Shown piece by piece: positions 31,759-40,910 of a stretch of 64,000 nt of DNA. The DNA is from Isochrysis galbana. Lineage: Eukaryota; Haptophyta; Isochrysidales; Isochrysidaceae. The first letter of the stretch is position 1; the number at the start of each line of letters is the position of its first letter. The DNA lies in assembly GCA_018136815.1 (NCBI GenBank), contig CM030937.1, positions 4,912,432 to 4,976,431 on the forward strand, in the 5' to 3' direction. The position numbers and the translations under genes were made by a program. The notes beneath the pieces were generated by a model, which worked only from the letters and a program-made list of their open reading frames with translations, did not search any database and was not told the DNA's origin.

Positions 31759-31963
31759 CCTAGATGGGAAATACGAAATACGAAATACGGTGCTGGGCCT
31801 GCGAATACGGCCAAATACATATGTATTTGGCCTCTGGCCAAATACAAATACATTTCAAATACATTCGAGGCCTATAACCTAGGACGCGCTTTAAATACAG
31901 CCAAATACACATGTATTTGGCCTCTGGCCAAATAATACGGTAAATACGTATTTCCCATCTAGG
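31759..31963. mobile_element. hAT-type MITE with 17-bp TIRs and 8-bp target duplication
   Basis: Perfect 17-bp terminal inverted repeats CCTAGATGGGAAATACG (31759-31775) and CGTATTTCCCATCTAGG (31947-31963) are flanked by the direct repeat AAATGAAA (31751-31758 and 31964-31971). An 8-bp duplication is typical of hAT transposons. The inside holds two similar palindromic blocks built on CCAAATACATATGTATTTGG and GGCCTCTGGCC. It has no coding capacity. Confidence 0.9.
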
Positions 31964-32222
31964 AAATGAAAGCACGCGTAAGTGGCAAATAAATGGCCAC
32001 CAAGGTTGCATTCGCGCGCGCCTCGAGGCGAGCGCGCGACACTCGACGGATAAATACACCAAAGCTCACAGGACGTACGAACGTGGCAACAAGCGAAAAG
32101 GGTGGCGGGTGGACCATTTCTGTGAACTCCGTACAATTATTACATCGTAGTACTTTGTTGCCTTATTTTGGCTTGCTCGTGCTGACCCCGGTTCTGCGGC
32201 TCTGCGCTTCCAGCAGCAGCCG

Positions 32223-33194
32223 ATGGCGCGAGAGGGCGATTCTCACCCGACGCGGCGCAGGCCGGGCGCGCGGGCGGCGGAGGCTCAGCGGTCTGCCAGC
32301 GGTGCGAGACGGGGCTACGACACACTGCCCGGACCCCTGCGCGCGCTCATCGACGAGCCGCTCGCCCAGCCGAGGCGGCCGTCTGAGCTGTCTGTCCTCA
32401 AACAGACGGTCGCCGGCCTCTACCACGATACCCGGGCGTGGGTGGCAGAGGAGGACGAGATGCGCGAGCTCGTCGCGTGGCTACATGATAAGGTCAATTT
32501 ACTCCAGCGCGCCTTCCATTCCCTCTCCGACTGCCTCGTCGAGGAGGTCGAGAACCTGCGCTCGCGCGCCGACCAGCAGGCCGCAAACGTCGACGAGGCG
32601 CTCCAACAGGCGCGCGAGGTCGCCCGGCTAAAGCAGGAGCTGACGATGCTCTCGCAAGCTCGTGCAAACCACACTTCGCTCGTGTCAGAGCTCACTCGGC
32701 ACCGTGAGGGGCAGGCGAGCGAGGTGAAGCGAATGGGCGATGCGGTGGCAGCAGTCCGTGAGGAGATGGCTGAGATGCGTGCGGCATCGGAGCGAGAGGC
32801 CCGGGCAGAGCGCGCGGCGCGTGTAAAGCTGCAGGAGTACGTGGCCGCGCTCGAATCACGACTTGCGCAGCAGGACGCCATCGTGCAGGCGCACGCGCAA
32901 CAGCTCAAGACGGCGCAGGCGGCACTGAATGGGCTCAATTCAGATGGGCGCCACCGGCCCTTGGAGGGCAAGCAACAGACGCTCAGCGAAACCAAGTATA
33001 TCACTGCAGACGAGCGCAAGCGCCGCCAATGGCGTGAGCAGGTGCTCAGTCTGGCGGAGGAGCCAGATTTGCAGCCGAGCAGGCATCATTCGGCCTTAGC
33101 GTCGCTGAATCGGCTAGCGGCCATTACCTCATCGCACCCCACATACTTGAAGGCAACGAAGCCAGCATATCTCAGTAGCCCGGAGGACACATGA
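32223..33194 (+). CDS. Coiled-coil protein, unknown
   Basis: 323 aa, single exon, from the ATG at 32223 (MAREGDSHPTRRRPGARAAE). An Arg-rich disordered head of about 45 residues is followed by nearly continuous heptads from residue 55 to 260 (LRSRADQQAANVDEALQQAR, then RMGDAVAAVREEMAEMRAAS). The tail has Ser/Thr and a basic ERKRRQWREQVL segment. Codon use is strongly GC-ending. Such proteins often serve in centrosome, flagellar or scaffold structures, but nothing here identifies which. Confidence 0.65.
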   Translation: MAREGDSHPTRRRPGARAAEAQRSASGARRGYDTLPGPLRALIDEPLAQPRRPSELSVLKQTVAGLYHDTRAWVAEEDEMRELVAWLHDKVNLLQRAFHSLSDCLVEEVENLRSRADQQAANVDEALQQAREVARLKQELTMLSQARANHTSLVSELTRHREGQASEVKRMGDAVAAVREEMAEMRAASEREARAERAARVKLQEYVAALESRLAQQDAIVQAHAQQLKTAQAALNGLNSDGRHRPLEGKQQTLSETKYITADERKRRQWREQVLSLAEEPDLQPSRHHSALASLNRLAAITSSHPTYLKATKPAYLSSPEDT

Positions 33195-33348
33195 GAAAGA
33201 TGATGCCAGCTCCAGGGGTCGTCCAGATCTATTGGATAAGGATATTGTGGGGGGGGGGGGGCTCCTCATGCCACCTCACATCGCCCTCTAAGCCGACCTA
33301 GATGGCAATTATTGATGGCAGTGTCTTAGATTGGTCAACGACAAAAGA

Positions 33349-33612
33349 ACAAAAATATCTGAAGCTCCTGGGTTGCACACCTACTATATCAGGGTTTCCC
33401 TGTTTCTACTTTTACATCGCCCTTACCTTCCCTCCCTCCACCTCCTCCCCTGACCCCCTTCATTCCTTTATTTTCGGTTTCAGGGCTCCGGCCCTGGTGC
33501 ACTATCGACACTACCACGGGCTTGGTTGCTTTTGGAGCGTGGGGCTTCCGGGCAGGCCTGTTCTGAGTCCATTTTGGCGGGACGGATGACGGATGATCGG
33601 TCGAGCGTGAGG
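33349..33612 (+). mobile_element. SINE-like family U copy with 17-bp target duplication
   Basis: The perfect direct repeat GGTCAACGACAAAAGAA lies at 33332-33348 and 33613-33629. The 264-bp insert begins with an A-rich ATATCTGAAG block, then ACATCGCCCTTACC, a C-rich stretch, TTCGGTTTCAGGG and GTGCACTATCGACACTACC. This is the block order seen in the other U copies. No coding capacity. Size and duplication length fit a SINE. Confidence 0.75.
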
Positions 33613-33629
33613 GGTCAACGACAAAAGAA

Positions 33630-34620
33630 AATCCAATTTAAAGTACTTACCTCGCGCGCGGCACTGGGACTCCCTTCACTAGCCACGCCCATACTCCGTC
33701 CTTTTCCTCACTGCCCACCTTCCAGCACCTCCCTTCTCCCTTTGTGCTTGGTGCTCTACTAAGGGGCTCAGGCTGTGGGGGAGACGGGATCGAGCGGGGG
33801 CTGCACCTGTCCCTAGCTAGCGGTTCGGTTCACGCCTTCCTCCTGTGCCGCTGTGCCGCTAGGTGGCTTGTTTCTGTAGTAGCGGTAATCGGGTGGTGTG
33901 GTGGCGTAGGGTTAGGGCGGTCAAACCCTATTTTAACTCCTAACTAAGTTCTAACGGTGTCAAAATGAAAAAGTCAGAATTGAGGAAACACAAACACACC
34001 AAAGCAAAGCGGTAGAAACCCCGGAAAACACCACCCATCTAGCCCATGTTCATATTCAAATTCGATGCCCTTTGGGCCGTAGTTTCACTCGGAGACGGCC
34101 CAACGTTCAATGGGCTCCGCGGAACCGCGGATGGCGGATGGCTGATGGCTGATTGCCACGAGAATTCGGCGCGCGGCCTACTCGATTGGCGCGACTATCC
34201 GGTATCCGGGTGACCCTTGTATATTTTGTATTTGCATTTGGTGTCTGGCAGGGCCCCTCATGCAGATGGATCGCCGAAAACGGAAACGCACCGCGCCCGG
34301 TCTCTATTTGAAATTGAGCTTTTGAACCCTTTGCGACTTTAGCGTCTTTTGTCTTTTGTCATTAGTAGTATTTGGCTACGTTTTGCGTTTTGTTGTGGGG
34401 GTACAAGGGGGGGTCTGGGTCCCAATGGCCAATCAATGGGCCAATGGGCCCCAGATATGTGCTTGTGCTTGTTGCTGGGTCCATTGGGAATTTTCTACTG
34501 AAAAAAATCCTCAAAATTTCTCAACCGTGAGATGGTCATTTTTTCATCCCTAACTGATAACTAAAATAAAAACCTGTTTGCTGTTTGGCCGCCCTGCCGC
34601 CCTACCTCATGGCCGCGCAC
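33630..34620. other. Intergenic, no supported gene
   Basis: Moderate GC with several AT-rich patches. Partial repeats of GGCTGATGGCTGA (34138-34152) and short homopolymers occur, but I see no gene and no clear family member. Confidence 0.4.
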
Positions 34621-35289
34621 GAGGTGAGAACATCAAGAAGTTTTTTTCTCTCTCTCTCCATATCCATGGCTTCCCCCACATAGCGGCCCACACATACGCG
34701 CCGCCACCCAAACATGATACAAAAGGCCCGTGTCTACCCCTCCCCCAAGGCTAGGCCCAAAGTAGTGTACATAGGACGACCCCCCGAAACCAAACTGTGA
34801 CGAATGAGGTGGCTTGGGAGCGGATGTGCCTGTGGATGTGTGTGGTGCTTGTGGATGTGGTGAAGCTTGGGCAGTGTGGTGCGCGGAAGGGGAGGGAGAG
34901 CGCGATGGCGGTGACGAGGCGGCTCCAGAGGTCTTGTTACATGGTGTGAGAGCGGGGTCGGAGGACATGGTGGCAAGCGAGAACGGGGTGGGGCACACGG
35001 AGACAGACACAGAGAGGGTGCTTCCGAGCGAGCGCGCCAGAAACAAAAAGATACAAAAACAAGGGGCAACGGGGGAAAAAGGGACACGGGAAACTCTAGG
35101 AACAGAGGGAAAACTAATGGAACGAAGGGGAGGGGGAGGGCCGGGCGTCGGAGGGGGGAAGCGAGGGGCGAGCGCGGGGGAACTCCGAGCCTCGTGGGCC
35201 GAGGGAACAGAAGGAACCGCTGGGGTTGCATGGAAGGAGGGAAGGAAGGGATCCCGGCGGGAGCTGCATGCGAGGGAACCGGGAGAGAG
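34621..35289 (-). repeat. Degraded retroelement sequence related to family U
   Basis: On the minus strand an A-run followed by CTTCTTGATG (about 34635-34645) and the block at 34755-34800 (GGTTTCGGGGGGTCGTCC, then GTACACTACTTTGGG) match parts of U and of 49316-49370. Between and beyond them are degenerate purine-rich runs. No gene. Confidence 0.4.
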
Positions 35290-35728
35290 GGGCGGAAGGG
35301 GAGACACGCTCTAAGAATAGAGTGTGTCGGGGACGCTCCCCCTTGCATGTGAGGAGGCGCGCTCTAAGGATAAGAATAGAGCGTGCCGCGTGGGGTGTTC
35401 CCCTTACCCGCAACACGAACAAAAAGGAACGAGGGGGGGAGCGGGAAGGGGAGTGAGGGTGGGGAGAAGGCGATGTCAGGTGAGGTGTGGACCCCAGCGA
35501 GTGGGACAGCGGATAGCAATAACGCAATAACGTAGTAGTCATCTTCAAGAATATTTTTTTTCATATCCATGGGTTCGGTGTGAGATGACCGCAGGTCTAC
35601 AACGGCTTGAAACGACGAGAGTGGGCCCTGAGACACAGCATCGATGGCGGCGATGGGAGGAGGGAGAGTCGAGAGTGGTGCGCTCTCCATGACATGCCAT
35701 GACCATGGCCCTATCTTTCTAAAGATAG
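35290..35728 (-). mobile_element. LINE-type 5' start joined to family U sequence
   Basis: A perfect 8-bp stem hairpin (CTATCTTTCTAAAGATAG, 35711-35728) precedes an ATG at 35690 whose frame begins MESAPLSTLPPPIAAIDAVS. The element then runs leftwards into AAAAAAATATTCTTGAAGAT and the U block order (35545 to about 35400). A roughly 50-bp imperfect direct repeat (gctctaag...agagcgtg) lies at 35310-35400. It is a truncated element without RT. Confidence 0.55.
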
Positions 35729-36616
35729 ATGTGTGTGTGTGGGATGTGGGGTGTGGGGGACGGATGGGCGCGGGGGGGAGGGGGGGAGGCCGGGGGGGGG
35801 CGTGCGCGTTTTGGGCGGCAAAGGCGGGTGGCGCGACGCGGCGGCGGTTGGGTGCGTTGGTGCCGCAATAGGAAAGCCCCCCCCCCCCCCCCCCCCCTCC
35901 CCCCGTTTGGGTTTTGGGCGCGAAGCGAGATCGGGAGGGGGAGAAGAGCGCGAACCGAGGCAGCGCCCGCGAGGGCGGGGGGGGGGGGAATCCACACTCC
36001 TTGTGAGACAATTGACTTCTCTATTCCCTACAGCGGCACTTTACAGAGAGAAAAGGAGAAGGGAACGGCGGCGGCCACTGAGCGAGAAGCCCCCCCCCCC
36101 CCCCCCCCCCCGCCCCCCCGCGCTTTTCGCGCTCTTCGCTCGCCCGCTCCCACCCGCGACCGTCGCCTCGCTCTCCCACTGGCTTTCCTCTCTCCCTCCC
36201 CCTTCTCTCTCTTTCCTCTCTCCCTTGGTCTCCCCGCCTCGCCCTCTTTTGTTTCTCTCCCTCATTCTCTTTTCTCGCTCAAAGGTCGCTCGCGCACGTC
36301 GGCGAGCGATGACCACCAATCTCTTGCCGCGGCCGGACCATTCCTTCTCTTCCCTCTTCTCGGCAGCCTTTGTTATGTATTCACGGGGTGCCCCAGCGTC
36401 TCCCACCCATCCTCTTCAAGCCGACGCGTGTCGCTCTCTCGGCCTCCCGCGCTTCCCGTCTTCACCCCCCCTTCCCCTCTCCCCAACGTCTTCCCAGCTC
36501 CCTCCTCCTCACGACTCGACTGTGGGGAGTCCAAGCCAGCCAGTTGATCTGTTGCTCACCCACCTCTCGCGAAGGTGCCATCACGCACACGAGCACGTAC
36601 AGCAGCCTCCCGCAAG
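35729..36616. other. Low-complexity G/C tracts and the 5' flank of the IQ gene
   Basis: Contains G-runs at 35773-35800, a 22-bp C-run at 35877-35898 and another C-run at 36089-36112, then pyrimidine-rich sequence to 36290. The very long proline-rich open frames here are composition artefacts. Possible 5' UTR and a short intron lie just before 36600. Confidence 0.45.
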
Positions 36617-38281
36617 ATGGGTGTCATTGATTTCTGGCAGCGCGCGACAGCCGCCGCCACCACCATCCAAGCCCTCGCGCGAGGTCGGGCCGTGCGCCGC
36701 GCCATCATGGGCCGCGATGAAACGGCGCTGTGGATGTCCGCCTCCGGCTCTCCCACTACCCCCGCCAAGACCGCCTGTTTGACCCCCTTCCATCTGCTGG
36801 AGCCACCCAGCACGCCTGCGTGCCATACACACCAGCAAACCCTGCAACTGTACCAGTCCATACCGATGCACTTGATGCCGGTGAAGCAGCACTTTACGCA
36901 TGGACTCACAGCACAAGACGCAGCTGGCTCAATCCAGTTGCATCTCAAGGCCATGCAGCCGCCGCCACCGCCGCCTCCGCCGCCGCCACCGCAGCAGCAA
37001 GCCTACATGGTACCCCCACCAATCCAGACATCCTTCCAACCACCCTCCCCGTCAGTGCTGCAACGATCGATGAGCGACGGAGCCGAACTGCAGAGCCCTC
37101 GTACTGCATACCGCTCTCACATCCAGCCCCGCGTTCACTCGATGGAGGTGCCCCAGTTCTCCGCCCACCACTTTAGCCCGTACCATCCGGCCCCCGCCAC
37201 GCCCGAGCAGCAACGCGAACAGCTGCTCACGGCCATCGTCATCGACCGCCTCTGCGCTTGGGGTGAACATCGCGCGCCACCGGACTGGCCTTCGGAGCTC
37301 GTCAGCCCCGGCCCCATTCCCGCGATCGTCGATGCGCTCCTATCTACGCGTACTCGTTCGCTCACCTTACCCCAACTCATCACAGCCATCAAGGAGCGGA
37401 CTGGGGGTGGCTCTTGTGGCAAGGCCCTCGACATGCTGAATTTGAAGGCATACGTCCGGTGCTTCCCCACCCTCTTCATCCTGCACTCAGGCCGGACGCC
37501 CGCGGGACGCCCGCTCGATGCGGTTGAGCTGCGAGCTGTCGACGCCGTCGGCGTGGCAGCTCAACAGCTCGAATCTATCACTAGCAGGATCGAACGCCAC
37601 GCACTCGCAACCTCCATTGCGGCCAATGCTTGGTCAAGCCATGTCATGCCGCTTGGCCGCAATACGAATACAACGGCCCCATCGCCAGCTCTCACCATCT
37701 CACCGCCGGTGATACCTCAGCCGTGCGCTAATGTTCCGGCCTCGTGCGCCAACCAGCCAAGGCACACTTCGGCCTTCAGCCGTGTCAACCCCATGAGCCC
37801 GCTCCAGCCAAAAGATCTCTTCGGGGCCGCTCTAGGGGCTCAGCCCTTCGGCGGTCAGAATAAGGACGATGCTGCCACGATGCCCATATCAGATGTGTCG
37901 TGGACACCCAGTGACGCGGCACGCTTTGCGCTCTTTAGTGGAACGGACAGTACCAATGCCAGCAGCCAGATGTCAAATGCCAGCATATCCAGTAAGGGCG
38001 ATAAGCCCCCGGCAATCCTTGCCCAGCTCAACGAGCTCTTCGGAAACTGCGCCGTCGACGCCCCAACCGCGTTAACCCCAGCCGCCGCAGTCGCTCCTCC
38101 CACTTCTGCGATGTCTGGCTCCGACATGGCGTCCGCCCGCCGTGCTTTCATGCGGCGATTTGAGCTCGATCGGCTCTTCGATGAGGCTGTCGACCGCGCC
38201 ATTAAACATAATGTCTCTTCCCCGGTGGAATTCATCGCGCAAGAATTCCTTCGGATGGCGCCGCCTACATCATGTGTGTGA
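36617..38281 (+). CDS. IQ-motif, Pro/Gln-rich protein
   Basis: 554 aa from the first true ATG at 36617 (MGVIDFWQRATAAATTIQAL). Residues 14-30 form an IQ calmodulin-binding motif (TTIQALARGRAVRRAI). A poly-Pro/Gln tract (about residues 118-135) and a Ser/Pro-rich region follow. Residues 200-290 look folded: EQLLTAIVIDRLCAWGEHRA, then PIPAIVDALLSTRTRSLTLP and KALDMLNLKAYVRCFPTLFI. The C-terminal helix is RRAFMRRFELDRLFDEAVDR. The middle part resembles a small winged-helix-like domain, but I cannot name it. Probably a calmodulin-regulated scaffold. Confidence 0.65.
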   Translation: MGVIDFWQRATAAATTIQALARGRAVRRAIMGRDETALWMSASGSPTTPAKTACLTPFHLLEPPSTPACHTHQQTLQLYQSIPMHLMPVKQHFTHGLTAQDAAGSIQLHLKAMQPPPPPPPPPPPQQQAYMVPPPIQTSFQPPSPSVLQRSMSDGAELQSPRTAYRSHIQPRVHSMEVPQFSAHHFSPYHPAPATPEQQREQLLTAIVIDRLCAWGEHRAPPDWPSELVSPGPIPAIVDALLSTRTRSLTLPQLITAIKERTGGGSCGKALDMLNLKAYVRCFPTLFILHSGRTPAGRPLDAVELRAVDAVGVAAQQLESITSRIERHALATSIAANAWSSHVMPLGRNTNTTAPSPALTISPPVIPQPCANVPASCANQPRHTSAFSRVNPMSPLQPKDLFGAALGAQPFGGQNKDDAATMPISDVSWTPSDAARFALFSGTDSTNASSQMSNASISSKGDKPPAILAQLNELFGNCAVDAPTALTPAAAVAPPTSAMSGSDMASARRAFMRRFELDRLFDEAVDRAIKHNVSSPVEFIAQEFLRMAPPTSCV

Positions 38282-38560
38282 AAGGATCACAACTACTGCA
38301 TCGCTTATGGCGCCAACCGACCTCTCATTGTCGCGGACGGTCCTCTTGATATTTATGATGCGGTGATGGATCTGGGGGGGCATCGGGCACCTAGAAGCCC
38401 ATACATGCCAGGCGCCTACATCATGTGTTTGAAAGGATCACTTCTACCGCATCGCTCATGGAGCCAACCGACTTCTCATTGTCGCGGACGGCACTCTTGA
38501 TATTTGTGGTGCGATGATTGATCCATGGGGGCATCGGGCACCTAGAAGCCCATAGATGCT
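38258..38560 (+). repeat. Tandem duplication (period about 151 bp) at the end of the IQ gene
   Basis: Two adjacent units (38258-38408, 38409-38560) share CCTACATCATGTGT, GAAAGGATCAC, TCTCATTGTCGCGGACGG and GGGCATCGGGCACCTAGAAG. The first unit includes the last codons and stop of the IQ gene; the second copy of those codons is untranslated. Confidence 0.85.
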
Positions 38561-39040
38561 AGGCGGCACGTCCTCAACAAACCTGTTGCAACCGATGGAA
38601 CACGAGATGAAATGCGTTGATTGTCTATACTGTGACAGAATTCTGTGTATTTGGTTGGGATCTTATTGCTTCCATGGCTGATCTTCGAATAAATGGTGGT
38701 TGGACGAATCGTGAAGTTTTGGGCAGGGGTTGCGACTCGCCACGAAACTACAGCAGATGTGTTGTGGCTGCTCCTCGCCGATATGTTCTCGTATTGGATC
38801 AGTGGCTGAGAGACGCAAGCGAGTGGCCCAAATATCTCACATTGTCTCTGAAGTTGATGCGGTGGACGCAGGCGCTTTAGAATTGCTTTGCGATGACCGT
38901 CCTGTGCGGGATGCCACTGGCGGTCCTCCAAAGGCAAAACCCAAAACGACTTAAATGTGTTTTAAAGCCTGCTGTCTGTTGTTAGATGCCTAGACAGGTA
39001 TCGCCCTGCTGCCACATTGCGTACCTATGCGCCCCCCCCA
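38561..39040. other. Intergenic, no supported gene
   Basis: A plus-strand frame of 87 codons (38617-38880) has ordinary composition but no recognisable feature or conserved neighbour. I do not call it. Confidence 0.35.
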
Positions 39041-39725
39041 AACAAAGTTTATACTTAGTTCGCCCATGGGGGGGCACGAGCCCCCCCCTCTCTCCACTCC
39101 TCCCCTGCCATGGGGGAGGAACCACCCATGCTCCTGGCATGCCTGATGGCTTGCTTGCCAAGAGCAGCACACTGTCATGCTGACCCACTCTCTCACTGGC
39201 AGGCTTGCCTGCCTCGCGCGTCCTGGCCAGTCGTGGCCAGCCCATCGCTCCAACCCCCCCTCCCCCCCTGGTCGACAGGCAGACAGGTGCAGAGTGGGGA
39301 CCCCTGAGGCTCAGGAGCGCCAGCGAGGGAGAGGCAGGGGAGGCCAGGGCCCAGCCCGCCAGCCTCCTCCTCTGCCCCTTGAGCTGCGACCTCCAGGAGC
39401 CTCCGGGGGTCGCCAGGGGCAGCTGCGGGCCTGTCGCAGGCGCGCCATCGCGCGTGCCGCAGGAGAGGAGAGAGAGCGAGCGGAGAAGGGGGTGGGCGGA
39501 GCGAGAGCTCCGCTCACCGAAAAATAGGTAAGTCCCGCCGCACGCACCTGTTTACAAGTTAAGTCGGATCTGAGGCCGCCGCCAGCCCTATAGGCATAGG
39601 AGGAAAGAGGGAACGGATCACCGGGGGGGGGCGCGGGCCACTGGACCATATATCTAAGCCCTTCACCCCGATCCCCCTAGTAGTGCACGGGGGGAGCCGT
39701 CTGATGGCGGGGGCGGGGGGCCTAG
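39041..39725 (+). repeat. Repeat family R, copy 2
   Basis: Starts with the R hairpin (39041-39060; one mismatch), ATG at 39066, then the G-rich start and TGGGGGAGGAACCACCCA. It ends with the CCTAGTAGTGCACGGGGGGA block and CTGATGGCGGGGG. This is the most complete R copy in the window. A short frame (MGEEPPMLLACLMACLPRAA) recurs in weaker form at 58153. It abuts the LINE copy at 39877-40817. Confidence 0.75.
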
Positions 39726-39876
39726 CGTTTGTGGGATGGGAGGGGCAGACCTCTTGCATTTGTTTTGCATTAGTCTCGGGGCTAGACCGTCCCTGTGTGG
39801 GGGCCAGGCCTCAAGGCCTTCCCCATCGGATTCCTCGAGCGGAGGCATATTGCATATTGGCTCCTTCGGTCCGGTG

Positions 39877-40817
39877 TTATCCCTGGTCGCTAAGTCCGGT
39901 GTGGCTTTTTTGTTGTATTATGTGTTGTATTATGTGTTGTATGTTGAGGCGCTCTAGTAATGTTACGAGTTTACTACTTGGAACTAGTTCATTGTCGTTG
40001 TTTGTTTCGAATAGTGGGCGGAATTCGTTGACGTCTATATGTTTCTTGGGTTGGCGACCCATGTCTGCTTTGGCTCTTCTCGATGCGTCTGTATTGTTGC
40101 CGTAGAACGCCGCTTTACATAGCGTGGTGTATCTCTCTAGTACTCTTCTGACGACGTGGTCGCTGTTGAATTTGATGTTGTCATAGTGTATCCGGTAGAA
40201 ATCAGTGAGTATGTATCTCCATGCTAATAGATATAAGATCTCTCTTGAGGGCAGCGATGATGATTGTGGTAGTGTGTCCCTTCGCCATCGAGTGGGGTTC
40301 CCCCCGACTCGGGCGTGGATGAGAGGGGCCTGGTGGCCCTTGTGGGTGTGCTGTCTCGGCTGTTCTGCCCTTGGGTACCAGGAGCCTTTGCGCCTTGCTT
40401 GCTTTGAAGCATTTGTTACGCAGGTCCCTTTTGCTGAGGTTTGTGTTGACTGGTCGGGTCTGGTCCTCGTGCTTGCGCACGAGGCCAGTGCCACGACTGT
40501 GTAGGGGCCCAGCCCGGAGGCTTTCCCTATGGGAGGAGTTCTTACGTTGCCCCGGCCCACGTTGGGGCTGGCCACTTGTGGTTGTTGGGAGGAGCTGGTC
40601 TGTGTGGCCATGGTGGCCATGGTGGTCGTGTTGATGTGGGGCTTGCTGGTGGCGGCACGGGCCGTGGCTCGTGCTCACCTGGTCGGCCTTGGGTGTGGCT
40701 CTCGCGTGCTTCGGCGGCGCGTCGTTGGGTGTGGCCCGTTCGGCCAGCGCGGCGGGGGTGACGGCAGGGGAGGAGGGGAGCGACGCGCGCTCCATGACCC
40801 TATCTTTTTAAAAATAG
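39877..40817 (-). mobile_element. LINE copy B, internally deleted
   Basis: Minus strand: hairpin (40800-40817), ATG at 40795 (MERASLPSSPAVTPAALAER), a His/Gln/Pro-rich segment, and then, without any RT, the conserved LINE tail LLAWRYILTDFYRIHYDNIK with RAKADMGRQPKKHIDVNEF. In the frame of 40620-39877 the N-terminal and C-terminal parts read through as one protein. At the 3' end the ATACAACACATA word is repeated next to a terminal A-run on that strand. It is a roughly 0.95-kb non-autonomous derivative flanked on both sides by R ends. Confidence 0.7.
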
Positions 40818-40825
40818 TTGGCTAT

Positions 40826-40910
40826 CCCCCTAGTCCTAATAGTGCACCGGGAGAGTCGCCTGATGGCGGGGGGGGGGGGGGGAGGGGGCGTCTAGAAAGT
40901 TTGCTGCGTG
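40826..40910 (+). repeat. Repeat R distal end (second flank of LINE B)
   Basis: ATCCCCCTAGTCC, TAGTGCACCGGGAG, CTGATGGCGGGG with a G-run, and CTAGAAAGTTTGC repeat the distal R block seen at 39664-39725 and 1330-1410 in the same orientation. Confidence 0.6.

Noticed and set aside
35729..36782. Long proline-rich ORFs upstream of the IQ gene
   Set aside because: They arise from C-runs and pyrimidine-rich sequence; no start, domain or codon bias.
38617..38880. 87-codon plus-strand ORF
   Set aside because: No codon bias, no domain, and it overlaps an equally open minus frame.
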